Source: Bacteroidota bacterium (lineage in GTDB: Bacteria; Bacteroidota; Bacteroidia; Chitinophagales; Chitinophagaceae). Taken from it: 64,000 nt of DNA. Below, one piece after another: positions 43,992 to 52,599 of this stretch. Positions within the stretch are counted from its first letter, which is position 1. Each line of letters starts with the position of its first letter. A program made the position numbers and the translations under genes. The notes beneath the pieces are model-generated. The model searched no databases, was not told the origin of the DNA, and saw only the letters and a program-made list of their open reading frames with translations. The stretch covers positions 62,001 through 126,000 of the forward strand of contig CANHGS010000004.1 in the NCBI GenBank assembly GCA_947460595.1, in the 5' to 3' direction.

Positions 43992-44777
43992 TTATGCCTT
44001 TATGATTGGTGAATACTCATTTATTAATTTGTCCTTTTCATTCCAATTGGGATAATTGATTAGAACAGCCTTATACACTCCTTTAAAAACAAATAAACTT
44101 CCTGCAGCTGCACCAATAATTCCATATTTATTGATAAGATTTCCAATGTCTTGTAAAGAACCTGCTCCACCCAGTACTGTCAATGGCAAACTAATTGATT
44201 GTCTGATTTTTTCTATTAAAAGTAAATCATATCCTTTCATTACCCCATCTTGATCAATAGAATTGACAACAATTTCACCTGCACCTAAGGCTTCCATTTT
44301 AGCAACAAATTCAAAAGGATTTTTACCAGTAGACTTCTTTCCATTGTGAGTATACATCTCATACCCACCTAACAACTTTTTTTTGACATCTACAACCACA
44401 ACAACACTTTGACTTCCTACTCTATCTGCCATTTCAGAAACTAAATCTGGGGTATGAATTGCTGCAGAGCTAATAGCAATTTTTTCAACCCCTAATGAAA
44501 ATATTCTTTGGGCTTGATCTGCCGTTTTTACTCCGCCACCGTAACATAAAGGCATCCTACATTCTGCTGCCAAATATTCAATCATCTTGTAATCCGGCTC
44601 TCTATTTTCTCTTGTAGCGTCAATATCAATTACCATTAATTCATCAGACTCTTTTTCATTGAAAATTCTAACGGCATTAATTGGATCACCTACATATTTA
44701 GGATCCTTGAATTGAACTGTCTTTACCAATCCCTTGTCATGAACAAGCAAGCATGGTATAACTCTGGGTCTAAGCAT
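43992..44777 (-). CDS. HisF-like ammonia-accepting subunit for sugar amidination (set 1, WbuZ-like)
   Basis: TIM-barrel protein of the HisF family (AglZ/HisF2-type). RVIPCLLVHDKGLVKTVQF replaces the HisF start, and DELMVIDIDATREN, PLCYGGGVKTADQAQRIFSL, EKIAISSAAIH, GEIVVNSIDQDGVMKGYD and LTVLGGAGSLQDI align with HisF. No histidine-biosynthesis genes are nearby, and the gene is clustered with a HisH-like and an N-acetyl-sugar amidotransferase gene. In glycan loci this trio supplies ammonia that converts an N-acetyl group to acetamidino. It lies 3 bp after hisH and 9 bp before fnlA. Confidence 0.87.
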   Translation of the reverse strand: MLRPRVIPCLLVHDKGLVKTVQFKDPKYVGDPINAVRIFNEKESDELMVIDIDATRENREPDYKMIEYLAAECRMPLCYGGGVKTADQAQRIFSLGVEKIAISSAAIHTPDLVSEMADRVGSQSVVVVVDVKKKLLGGYEMYTHNGKKSTGKNPFEFVAKMEALGAGEIVVNSIDQDGVMKGYDLLLIEKIRQSISLPLTVLGGAGSLQDIGNLINKYGIIGAAAGSLFVFKGVYKAVLINYPNWNEKDKLINEYSPIIKA

Positions 44778-44780
44778 TAA

Positions 44781-45395
44781 TTAAAGAGTTGCAAAATTTT
44801 TCAATAATTGAATTCCAAAATGGTGACTCTTTTCTGGATGACATTGCACTCCAAAAATATTCTCGTGATTTACTATGCTACTAAACTCAATACCATAATT
44901 GGCAGTTGCAATTGTATCCATTGGGTTATTGCAAGCAAAATAATAACTATGCAAAAAATAAAACCTTGCATCAGATTCTAATCCCACTAACAATGGGTTT
45001 ATTGAAATTGGAGAAACATCATTCCATCCCATATGTGGGAGTCTTGTTTTTTGATGCAATAAGGAAGCATCAAATTTTTTAACAGTAGCATCAATCCAAC
45101 CTAGTCCTGGCAACTTCCCTTCATCGCTTGATTTTGCTAACATTTGCATTCCAACACAAATACCTATTACTGGAATTTTGTGATTAACAACCATATCGTG
45201 AGCTGTCTCGCGCATTCCAGAATCGGTAAACCTTTGAATAGCATAATCAAAATGACCAACACCTGGAAGTATTAATTTACTAGCACCATCCAAATCAGAA
45301 GCACTTTTTGCAACTTTTACTTCAAGTCCAAGTTGCTTGTAGATATTGGAAAATGCCTTAATGTTTCCAACACCATAATCTATAATTGCAATCAT
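44781..45395 (-). CDS. HisH-like glutamine amidotransferase (set 1, WbuY-like)
   Basis: Class I glutamine amidotransferase of the HisH family. IAIIDYGVGNIKAFSNIYKQ opens it; KLILPGVGHFDYAI, the nucleophile Cys in VIGICVGMQMLAKSS (about residue 81), RLPHMGWND, YFLHSYYF and the His-Glu pair in FGVQCHPEKSHHFG complete the triad. It releases ammonia for the HisF-like partner and the amidotransferase. It overlaps the amidotransferase gene by 4 bp. Context makes a role in histidine synthesis unlikely. Confidence 0.9.
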   Translation of the reverse strand: MIAIIDYGVGNIKAFSNIYKQLGLEVKVAKSASDLDGASKLILPGVGHFDYAIQRFTDSGMRETAHDMVVNHKIPVIGICVGMQMLAKSSDEGKLPGLGWIDATVKKFDASLLHQKTRLPHMGWNDVSPISINPLLVGLESDARFYFLHSYYFACNNPMDTIATANYGIEFSSIVNHENIFGVQCHPEKSHHFGIQLLKNFATL

Positions 45396-46531
45396 CGAAA
45401 AAGTCTTTTTTCGAGCCCTAACATATTCATTGCTCTTGAGCCTAACTTAATTAATCCCATTTTATTTTTATAATCTTTATAAGTTTTATTAGGTCCTTCA
45501 AAAATATTCTGAAGTTCACTAACTTTTAAATCTAATTTATTAGCCACATATTCAAATTCCTGTTTTAGAAACTGTTCATCCATTTCAGGTCTAGATATTC
45601 GTTCTAAAGCTTCATCTCTAGTCATTTGTCCGGTTAAAATCAAACTTGAAAAATGAGCACGTCTTTTTTGATAACCAAACTTTTGAGGCATCCAATAATC
45701 TTCATAAAATCTTGTAAATCTAGATTCATGATGCTTGTGCTTATACTTTTCCCAACCATATTTAGATTGCAATAAATTTTCTGCTTCAGTTTTTATATAT
45801 GGAACCAAATTCAAAGGTTTAATTACCTTCATTCCATATATATATCTATAATAGATTTTATAGGTAAGAATATCTACTATTGGAAAAGATTTCAATTCCC
45901 TAGTTCCAAATTTTTTATGTATGTCTGAAAAAAGCCAAGAATCTATTCCTGGATAACCACCCCAAGCTTCCGGCTCTCGACAACATTCAGTAGAATAGTT
46001 AGCTCCAGTTATAATGTGCTTGATCTTATACTTATTTGCAAACTTATATAAAGCTGAAAAAAAAGCAGCATCCTGAGGAAGATCTTGATCAGAAATTTGT
46101 GATTTCAAAAATGCTACTTGCAAATCTTTCATTTCTTCCCAATTAATAACTTCTGTATAAAGATCTAAACTTAGACCATTAACAAGTTTTTCAATATTAC
46201 CCACAGCTTGTTCTGTATTCCAACCAGCATCAACATGCAGTAATAATGGTCTTAAACCCATTATCTCTTTAGCTACGTATGCAACATATGAGCTATCTAA
46301 ACCACCACTTAGTCCCATAATACAATCAAAATCCTTCCCCTTTCCTTCTTTCTTAATTGTATCAGCAATTTTCATTAATTGATTATATCCAACTTCATCA
46401 GTATGCCAATTGGGTTTAATATTTTGATGATAATTGTGATAATAATCAGAAATTCCATCTTTATCAAAAACTATTTCTGGATCACTTGTGTCCATAATTG
46501 TTTTAGAGCATATTTTATAAACTTTATCCAT
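45392..46531 (-). CDS. N-acetyl sugar amidotransferase (set 1, WbuX/WbpG-like)
   Basis: ATP-dependent amidotransferase of the PP-loop superfamily that converts a sugar N-acetyl into an acetamidino group. The PP-loop is DCIMGLSGGLDSSYVAYVA (SGGLDSS). LLLHVDAGWNTEQAVGNI and HIITGANYSTECCREPEAWG are typical, as is the end RAHFSSLILTGQMTRDEALE. Family members usually carry two CxxC pairs near the N-terminus; here only one Cys of the first pair remains (KICSKTIMD) and the second is SDYYHNY, so a zinc ribbon is absent. Adjacent to fnlABC, it may act on L-FucNAc to give L-FucNAm, as proposed for wbuXYZ loci. Confidence 0.88.
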   Translation of the reverse strand: MDKVYKICSKTIMDTSDPEIVFDKDGISDYYHNYHQNIKPNWHTDEVGYNQLMKIADTIKKEGKGKDFDCIMGLSGGLDSSYVAYVAKEIMGLRPLLLHVDAGWNTEQAVGNIEKLVNGLSLDLYTEVINWEEMKDLQVAFLKSQISDQDLPQDAAFFSALYKFANKYKIKHIITGANYSTECCREPEAWGGYPGIDSWLFSDIHKKFGTRELKSFPIVDILTYKIYYRYIYGMKVIKPLNLVPYIKTEAENLLQSKYGWEKYKHKHHESRFTRFYEDYWMPQKFGYQKRRAHFSSLILTGQMTRDEALERISRPEMDEQFLKQEFEYVANKLDLKVSELQNIFEGPNKTYKDYKNKMGLIKLGSRAMNMLGLEKRLFR

Positions 46532-46532
46532 A

Positions 46533-47687
46533 TTATAAGATTTTAAAAGAATTTGAATGTAAATCTAAATTTTTTTCATAATCTAATCTTTTTAATAAGT
46601 TTTCACGAATTTGAACTCGATTATTTATTTTGTCATTACTTTTATTTAAAGCTAACATTTCAATTGTTTTAATAAACATTTCTTTCTCATTCAAATCAAT
46701 ATCAAAACCTAAATTATCTGATTTAAGATTTTTCCAAGGAGTATTGTTACTAATTAATACAGGTGTTCCAACAGATAAAGATTCAACAATAGAATGGCCA
46801 TAGTTTTCAGCAAACGTTGGAAGAAAAAATAAATCATACTTACTTAATATTTCTTTGATATTTTTTTTTTCGGCCACACCCATATATCTAAATATTATAT
46901 TCTTGGAAAATAATTTGGCCTTTTCAATGCAACAGTTCCACAAAAACTCATCTTCAATTGGTCCAAATACATCAAATTGAACATTCGACTTAATCTTTCC
47001 AATTGTATCAAATGCATATAAAATATTTTTATCTTTAGCAATTCTTGCAAGCCATATTATTTTTAAACTAGAATCAGATTCAATTTCATTTAAATTAATA
47101 TTTTCAATATTCAGATCCGGTATATTACTTACAATTTTTACATTTCTTTCATCAACATTAAGATTTTGTATTACTTGTTTTTTTTCATCCTCCGAAGATG
47201 AATGCCATACAACTTTTGAATACAGTTTTAGTTGCTTTACAATAAATAAAAGAGCTTTCTTCTTATAGACACTAAAAGCTAAAGCTTCAGGATAAAATTC
47301 ACCTCTCGGAATAAGGATGATTTTTTTACATTTAATTATACCAATTTTCCAAAACAAAATTGGTATAATTGAAAATTTAAGGTCAAAAAAACTATTAATA
47401 TATAATACATCAAAATTCTTTTTTTTCAATACACGAAGAATCCTAAATGCCTTTAGAAAACCTGAATTGATATAAAATATATTTGATTCATATTTATAAT
47501 TCCATGCATTGGGTTTTACATTTTCATATTTAAGATTATCGCCAAAGTCGTGATTTGATGTTATTACATAAAATTTAAAATCATTTTTCAATGCATTAAT
47601 CATATTTGCATTTGAAGTTATAGGCCCTCCCATCTTAGTTCCCGGCAAAAAATGAGAAATTAAAACACCAATCTCAGTCATTATCAT
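46533..47687 (-). CDS. Family 4 glycosyltransferase (GT-B)
   Basis: GT-B enzyme. IGVLISHFLPGTKMGGPITS is the acceptor-side glycine loop, ILIPRGEFYPEALAFSVYKK is typical of a GT4 subgroup, and LKIIWLARIAKDKNILYAFD and FLPTFAENYGHSIVESLSVG (E-x7-E) form the donor site. It starts inside the end of the preceding gene (14-bp overlap; ATG 47681 would shorten this). A run of ten A residues on the coding strand (46870-46861) lies within the frame. Extremely AT-rich. Specificity unknown. Confidence 0.87.
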   Translation of the reverse strand: MIMTEIGVLISHFLPGTKMGGPITSNANMINALKNDFKFYVITSNHDFGDNLKYENVKPNAWNYKYESNIFYINSGFLKAFRILRVLKKKNFDVLYINSFFDLKFSIIPILFWKIGIIKCKKIILIPRGEFYPEALAFSVYKKKALLFIVKQLKLYSKVVWHSSSEDEKKQVIQNLNVDERNVKIVSNIPDLNIENINLNEIESDSSLKIIWLARIAKDKNILYAFDTIGKIKSNVQFDVFGPIEDEFLWNCCIEKAKLFSKNIIFRYMGVAEKKNIKEILSKYDLFFLPTFAENYGHSIVESLSVGTPVLISNNTPWKNLKSDNLGFDIDLNEKEMFIKTIEMLALNKSNDKINNRVQIRENLLKRLDYEKNLDLHSNSFKIL

Positions 47688-48684
47688 TGTTAGTATTTAT
47701 AATATTTAATTTTCGATTATTTTCTAAATGCAAAAAAATTTGATTGTAAACATTTCTTTCTTTAACAAAATTATTTTCAGGAAATTTATATACAATTAAT
47801 TTGGGGCAATTAGTGAATATCATAGAAATATTATCTAAGACGGTTGTAAAATGAAAAGATGAAATATTAGATGGCCATACTTCTAAATTTCTAAATAACT
47901 CCTCAAATGGGGCTTGATTAGAAATTACTTCATATCCAATTGATTCAATTATTTTTAATTTTTCGTTATTTTCTTTTCTATGAGCAAAGTATAAAATCCT
48001 TATTGATTTATTTATTTTTTTAATCTTTCTTAATGCTGAAATATAATTAGGTAATTCAATTATGTTGAGTTCAACAACACTAGAACCTAAAAAATACATT
48101 ATTTTCTCATCGCTTAACATAACTTCATTAAGTTCACTTTGTTCTTGATACTTAACTATACTATCATATTTTGAACATTTAATATTATATTTTGTAAAAA
48201 ATACTATAGAAGATGGTAAATTAATTTTTAATTGATATATCAAAGACTTTATTAACAATTTAAAAGTGCTAATTATAGTCTTATCTCTTTTCTCAAGCAC
48301 ATTAAAAATGGCTGTCCCTTCATCGAGTAAAATTGATTTTTTTGGTGAGAATATTGATTGAATTAGCAAATTTGCATCTGTATCAAATTCAGAATACAAT
48401 AGGTTGAAATCTGTTAAATATTCATTTTTAATACTGTAGCATTTTTTTATAAATGCTCTATACTTATCTTTTTTAAAAAACAAATCCTTGAAAATCCAAG
48501 TATCATATACAATTACATTACTATACTTTTTTGATTCAATCAAAGTCTGAATAAACTTTTTCTCAATACCAGTATTTTCAATGAAATAAATAACATTAGA
48601 TTCATTGATTTTAAAAGTATTTAATGCAATTCTAACTTGAAATAGCTGATGTTCAGAACCAACGGAAATTAACGTAATCATCAA
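47674..48684 (-). CDS. Putative sialyltransferase-like protein (polysialyltransferase/GT52-type fold)
   Basis: No family is certain. The C-terminal half has the order seen in bacterial polysialyl- and lipooligosaccharide sialyltransferases: IRILYFAHRKENNEKLKIIE (a strand plus H-R-x-E near the donor site), then APFEELF, then WPSNISSFHFTTVLDNISMI (a Ser/Thr-rich loop often involved in CMP-sugar binding). The N-terminal half has KSILLDEGTAIFNVL, a D-E-G motif also common in that fold. Its place in an operon that makes a CMP-activated nonulosonic acid, with no other candidate CMP-sugar transferase, fits this role. Function is inference. It could instead be an unrelated GT-B enzyme. Confidence 0.55.
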   Translation of the reverse strand: MMITLISVGSEHQLFQVRIALNTFKINESNVIYFIENTGIEKKFIQTLIESKKYSNVIVYDTWIFKDLFFKKDKYRAFIKKCYSIKNEYLTDFNLLYSEFDTDANLLIQSIFSPKKSILLDEGTAIFNVLEKRDKTIISTFKLLIKSLIYQLKINLPSSIVFFTKYNIKCSKYDSIVKYQEQSELNEVMLSDEKIMYFLGSSVVELNIIELPNYISALRKIKKINKSIRILYFAHRKENNEKLKIIESIGYEVISNQAPFEELFRNLEVWPSNISSFHFTTVLDNISMIFTNCPKLIVYKFPENNFVKERNVYNQIFLHLENNRKLNIINTNNDND

Positions 48685-49193
48685 TGAAATTTGTTCTGTT
48701 CTTTTAATTTGTAATAATGATCACTATTACGGTACTTAAATATTTTTGCTGGATTTCCACCGACGATTGCTAAATCTGGTATATCGGATATCACAACCGC
48801 TCCAGCCTGAACTATAGCACCTTCTCCAATTGTGACGCGACCAATTATTGTAACTCTATCTCCGAACCAAACGTTATCAGCTATTTGAACATCTTTAGCT
48901 ATATGTGTATTATCATATGGAATAGATTTTCCAAAATCATAATTATGAATACTTGTTATAATTAAACAATCAGTTCCTGAATGAAAATTATTGCCAAAAT
49001 AAACTTTACCAATTCCATTAACTGACATTCCGTTAAAACTAACATTCTCACCAAGTACTGTATTACTAGATAATCTTGTTTTCCCGCCAACATAAATTTT
49101 ACCAGCAAAACTTTTTACAGTTCGTTTAACCAAATAAATTCGAAATCTTCCAATAAAGAAATAGTAAATAGTTTTAAATAAACTAATCATCAA
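48681..49193 (-). CDS. Left-handed beta-helix acetyltransferase (CatB/LacA-like)
   Basis: 170-residue hexapeptide-repeat acyltransferase. Coils run from about residue 35 to 150. HSGTDCLIITSIHNYDFGKS carries the likely catalytic His, and ADNVWFGDRVTIIGRVTIGE, GAIVQAGAVVISDIPDLAIV and GGNPAKIFKYR are classic. There is a hydrophobic N-terminus (ISLFKTIYYFFIG) without clear cleavage site. It overlaps the wzx stop by 11 bp and the next gene by 4 bp. Probably O- or N-acetylates a sugar in the repeat unit. Confidence 0.85.
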   Translation of the reverse strand: MMISLFKTIYYFFIGRFRIYLVKRTVKSFAGKIYVGGKTRLSSNTVLGENVSFNGMSVNGIGKVYFGNNFHSGTDCLIITSIHNYDFGKSIPYDNTHIAKDVQIADNVWFGDRVTIIGRVTIGEGAIVQAGAVVISDIPDLAIVGGNPAKIFKYRNSDHYYKLKEQNKFH

Positions 49194-50478
49194 TTTTAGA
49201 TTTAAAGAATGATAGCCAAGGCATTGGATATACTTTAATAGAAAATATAAAAAAAGCTATTGTCAAAAATATCCAACTCAACAAAAATGAATAAGAAGCA
49301 CCAATAATGCCAAAACGAGGAATTAGAAACACATTGCAACAAACATTTATTATTGCAATAAAAACACCGATTAGAGCATTGTACTTTGTCTTTTCTACAT
49401 ATAAAATATAAGGAGAAACTAAGAGATATATCCCTTCAAATACAAATCCAATAATAATTGGATAACCAATATTTAAAAAAGAATAGTATTCTAATGGCAA
49501 TAATTTATTTGCCATATATGAATATATAAAACAACAAACTAAACCAAAAAGAAACAAAAACAGAACGATTAAATATGTCAACTTTACTATAAACCTGTTG
49601 ATTTTTAGGGATTTTTTATTTAAGTTTTCAAATAACCAGGGCATCCAAGCAGCATTTATTGAAACTCCTATAAGGCTAACAATTGAAGCAATTTGATAAA
49701 TTGCTGAATAATGTCCAACTTCTTTAAAGCCGAGAAAATATTTAATTAATAGTCGATCGGAACTTAAAAATACAAATGCAGATAATGAATACACAACTGT
49801 TGGAGCTGAAAACTTAAACATTTTAATCAACCATTCTTTACTAATATCTACAGCCAGCATTGCTTTATAAAATAAAAAAACAATAACTAAAACTGAAAAA
49901 AGGAAAAAATATAATAGTCTAACTAAGACAATTGACTCAAATTTAGGGTTAACTCTACTTATTAGTATTATACATATAAAAAGACCTATTGATTGTAAAA
50001 AGTTTAAAACACCAAAATAAATTGGTTTTCTCATCAATCTATAAACGGAAAGCACACCAGTAAAAAATGAACTTAAACTTGCAGTTATTAGCGCAATTTG
50101 AAATTGAATTTTACTTAACCCACTTAATAAAATAAAACTGGGATTAATGAAAATTGAAATTGTTAAGAACAGAATTAATAATAAAAATAGACCAAATAAC
50201 AGTGTACTGATATACTCTTTAATATTAAAACTTTCATTAAAAAAATGAACCGTTATAGCTGAATATATATTGAAACTTACTACAGGAATTAAAAGAGATT
50301 CTATATTTAAAAATATAGCATATTGTCCATATTGTATTGATGATAAAACTCTAACAAGTAATGGCAATAAAAAAAAAGGTATTAATTTATTTATAACATT
50401 AAAGAAAGAATAAATAATACTATCTGAAATAAATGAACCCAAATTTGAATTCATTTTAATTTTATTAAATAATGTCAT
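49183..50478 (-). CDS. wzx: Wzx-type flippase (MATE/MOP superfamily)
   Basis: Polytopic protein with 12-14 hydrophobic helices (SIIYSFFNVINKLIPFFLLP at the start). FVFLSSDRLLIKYFLGFKEV and GHYSAIYQIASI are the typical mid-protein flippase motif. FGIIGASYSFLLSWIFLTIA is near the end. It would flip undecaprenyl-linked repeat units across the inner membrane. No other flippase is visible in the window. It follows wzy by 3 bp. A run of nine T lies in the coding strand near 50371. Confidence 0.88.
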   Translation of the reverse strand: MTLFNKIKMNSNLGSFISDSIIYSFFNVINKLIPFFLLPLLVRVLSSIQYGQYAIFLNIESLLIPVVSFNIYSAITVHFFNESFNIKEYISTLLFGLFLLLILFLTISIFINPSFILLSGLSKIQFQIALITASLSSFFTGVLSVYRLMRKPIYFGVLNFLQSIGLFICIILISRVNPKFESIVLVRLLYFFLFSVLVIVFLFYKAMLAVDISKEWLIKMFKFSAPTVVYSLSAFVFLSSDRLLIKYFLGFKEVGHYSAIYQIASIVSLIGVSINAAWMPWLFENLNKKSLKINRFIVKLTYLIVLFLFLFGLVCCFIYSYMANKLLPLEYYSFLNIGYPIIIGFVFEGIYLLVSPYILYVEKTKYNALIGVFIAIINVCCNVFLIPRFGIIGASYSFLLSWIFLTIAFFIFSIKVYPMPWLSFFKSKIDD

Positions 50479-50481
50479 ACT

Positions 50482-51615
50482 TTAATTAAGCCTGCATTCT
50501 AAATTAGATGGAGATTCGTTTTTGGGAAAGAAAATTATTAAATAGACAATTGCATCCCAAAAATTTGGAAAAAACAAAGACTCAATCATGCAATAAAATA
50601 AAAAAGGTAAAAGATAATAAATTGGAAATTTGTAACTCTTAAAAAAAACAAACCGTTGAAGAACTAAAATTAACAACCCAACTGTCATAAACACTGTGTA
50701 TTTATTCCAGACATCTAGGAATACATTATAAGTGTACTTTATTTCAGTACTAGCCCAAATTACATAAATTGTATTTGGTGGATATCCAAAGAATAAATTA
50801 AAATTTGATAACTTATTAAAAAACTCTGCTTGAGCAATACCGCGCACATCATCATTTAATGCACTTAACCCATTTAAATCACCAATTATATCAAAATATT
50901 CATTTAACTGTGATAAATTATTGGATATGAAATACAATAAAAAAATAGAAAATACTAAAAGCGTTAAAAAGAAATACTTTTTACTTACTTCAAAAAAAGA
51001 AATTAAAACTAATAAAATTGAAACAATTAAGCCCCCCCTACTTTGTTGAATAATAACTGCAATTAAATTAATAATTGAAAATATCAAAATCTTAGCACCA
51101 TGCTTAGATTTGTACAAATAATTGAATATTAGATAAAAAAACAAAGTTACATTTAAGCTTATTGGTATAGCATTTGAAGATGAATTATCAAAAACTGCCT
51201 CATCTTCATCAAAGTTTGGTCTAAAAAATAAATCAGGTAAAATACTGTAATAAATGAAAAAATAATATATATATAATATTATTATTGTATATATGAAGTA
51301 GTTTATATTCAATCCATTTTTTATAATATATACATAGCCAACATAAGCTATTATTGGGGCTAATATATTAAAATAGGAAAATTTTTGATGAACAACACAA
51401 TTTACTAACCCCAAAAAAATAAACAGTAATGTTAAAACAAAGGGACCTGGATAAATGTACTTAGTTAAATACTTAACATTTAAAGCAATAAATAAAATGT
51501 ATGCTAATGTTATAAATGTTAAGTAAAAAAAATTAAAGTAGCTTGGAATTATTGAATAAATAGTTTGAGGGAGAATAATTAAACCAAAAACTACTACTGA
51601 ACTATTTATTTTCAT
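50482..51615 (-). CDS. wzy: Wzy-type O-antigen polymerase
   Basis: Polytopic protein of 377 residues with about ten hydrophobic helices. It has a periplasmic loop (about 130-150 and a larger one at about 230-270) and the family-like motif QQSRGGLIVSILLVLISFFE, in which the Arg matches the ligase/polymerase arginine. Wzy proteins share little sequence, so the call rests on topology, this motif and its position next to wzx. Its presence, with the flippase and the PglC-like gene, implies Wzx/Wzy-dependent assembly. Confidence 0.78.
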   Translation of the reverse strand: MKINSSVVVFGLIILPQTIYSIIPSYFNFFYLTFITLAYILFIALNVKYLTKYIYPGPFVLTLLFIFLGLVNCVVHQKFSYFNILAPIIAYVGYVYIIKNGLNINYFIYTIIILYIYYFFIYYSILPDLFFRPNFDEDEAVFDNSSSNAIPISLNVTLFFYLIFNYLYKSKHGAKILIFSIINLIAVIIQQSRGGLIVSILLVLISFFEVSKKYFFLTLLVFSIFLLYFISNNLSQLNEYFDIIGDLNGLSALNDDVRGIAQAEFFNKLSNFNLFFGYPPNTIYVIWASTEIKYTYNVFLDVWNKYTVFMTVGLLILVLQRFVFFKSYKFPIYYLLPFLFYCMIESLFFPNFWDAIVYLIIFFPKNESPSNLECRLN

Positions 51616-51635
51616 CTAAAATTTACTTCTTAAAA

Positions 51636-52589
51636 CTAATCCAAATACCCAGCTATTTTATTTATGTAGATTATATTTTTTATCTGATCTTCTAATGAAA
51701 CAAGATTTTTAAATTCGTTATTTAAGAACGAATTAATTTGATTAAAAACACCATGCTTGAAATCTTTATCTAATTTATCATCAATTTCAATTTCTATATA
51801 ATTAATTGTTCCTTTTTTCTTAAACTGAAGTATTTCCATTGGCATTAATAAATAACGACCAATATAAGTTGAAATTTCTATTGACCATCTACCTGAAGAC
51901 TCCCAATTAGAATGATAACTAAATGGGATATTCTGATTTGAGATTCCGCAACCAACAAATATAGAACCTGATTTATGCCAAGAAATATTGTCCTTACCTC
52001 CTTGAATACAATATAAATCTTTTGGGTAATCAATAAGATGAAAAACTAAATCAATAACATGAGAAGAATTGGACATCATCCACTTTTGTAAAGACTCCTT
52101 TGAATAATCTTTTTCATTTATAGTATGAATCCATTCTGTAAATTCAAAATTTAAACTTGTTATTCCCCCATCATTATAACAACACTCTTTAAGTTTCTGA
52201 ACAGAACTATAAAAATGTCGATTATATCCGATATACACATCTGCATCAAAATCAAGCGCAGCTTTTTGCATACTTTTTAAATGCTCGACATTTAACGAGC
52301 CCGGTTTTTCAACTAATATTTTTTTTACATTATTATTAATAAGCGAAATGGTAGTTTCAAACAAATTTTCAATGCTTACACAATTGAAACAAATTTCAGG
52401 TAATTTCTCGCCGCTCATCAAGAAATTTTGAATACCACCTGAAAAGAAAAAAACGTTAGGGTAATTTTTCTTTAAATCATCAATTTTTTTTTCTGATCGA
52501 CCAATTACAAGTACCTTAAATTTTGTATTACTTAAAACTTTTAAGTACTCATTAGCCATATAACCGGAACCCAAAATAAGAATATCCAT
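51636..52589 (-). CDS. Gfo/Idh/MocA-like oxidoreductase
   Basis: N-terminal Rossmann fold (DILILGSGYMANEYLKVL, G-x-G-x-M) followed by KKILVEKPGSLNVEHLKSM, where E-K-P is the signature of Gfo/Idh/MocA dehydrogenases. YIGYNRHFYSSVQKLKECC and SHVIDLVFHLIDYPKDL (the H-D motif at the active site) follow. 317 residues. It follows the second oxidoreductase by 10 bp. Members in glycan loci oxidise or reduce C3 or C4 of sugar nucleotides. No close functional relative is recognised. Confidence 0.83.
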   Translation of the reverse strand: MDILILGSGYMANEYLKVLSNTKFKVLVIGRSEKKIDDLKKNYPNVFFFSGGIQNFLMSGEKLPEICFNCVSIENLFETTISLINNNVKKILVEKPGSLNVEHLKSMQKAALDFDADVYIGYNRHFYSSVQKLKECCYNDGGITSLNFEFTEWIHTINEKDYSKESLQKWMMSNSSHVIDLVFHLIDYPKDLYCIQGGKDNISWHKSGSIFVGCGISNQNIPFSYHSNWESSGRWSIEISTYIGRYLLMPMEILQFKKKGTINYIEIEIDDKLDKDFKHGVFNQINSFLNNEFKNLVSLEDQIKNIIYINKIAGYLD

Positions 52590-52599
52590 TTACTAAATT

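Noticed and set aside
43992..45395. Histidine biosynthesis genes hisF and hisH
   Set aside because: No other his genes nearby; both are coupled to a sugar amidotransferase gene in a glycan operon, and a second such pair exists at 54718-56201.
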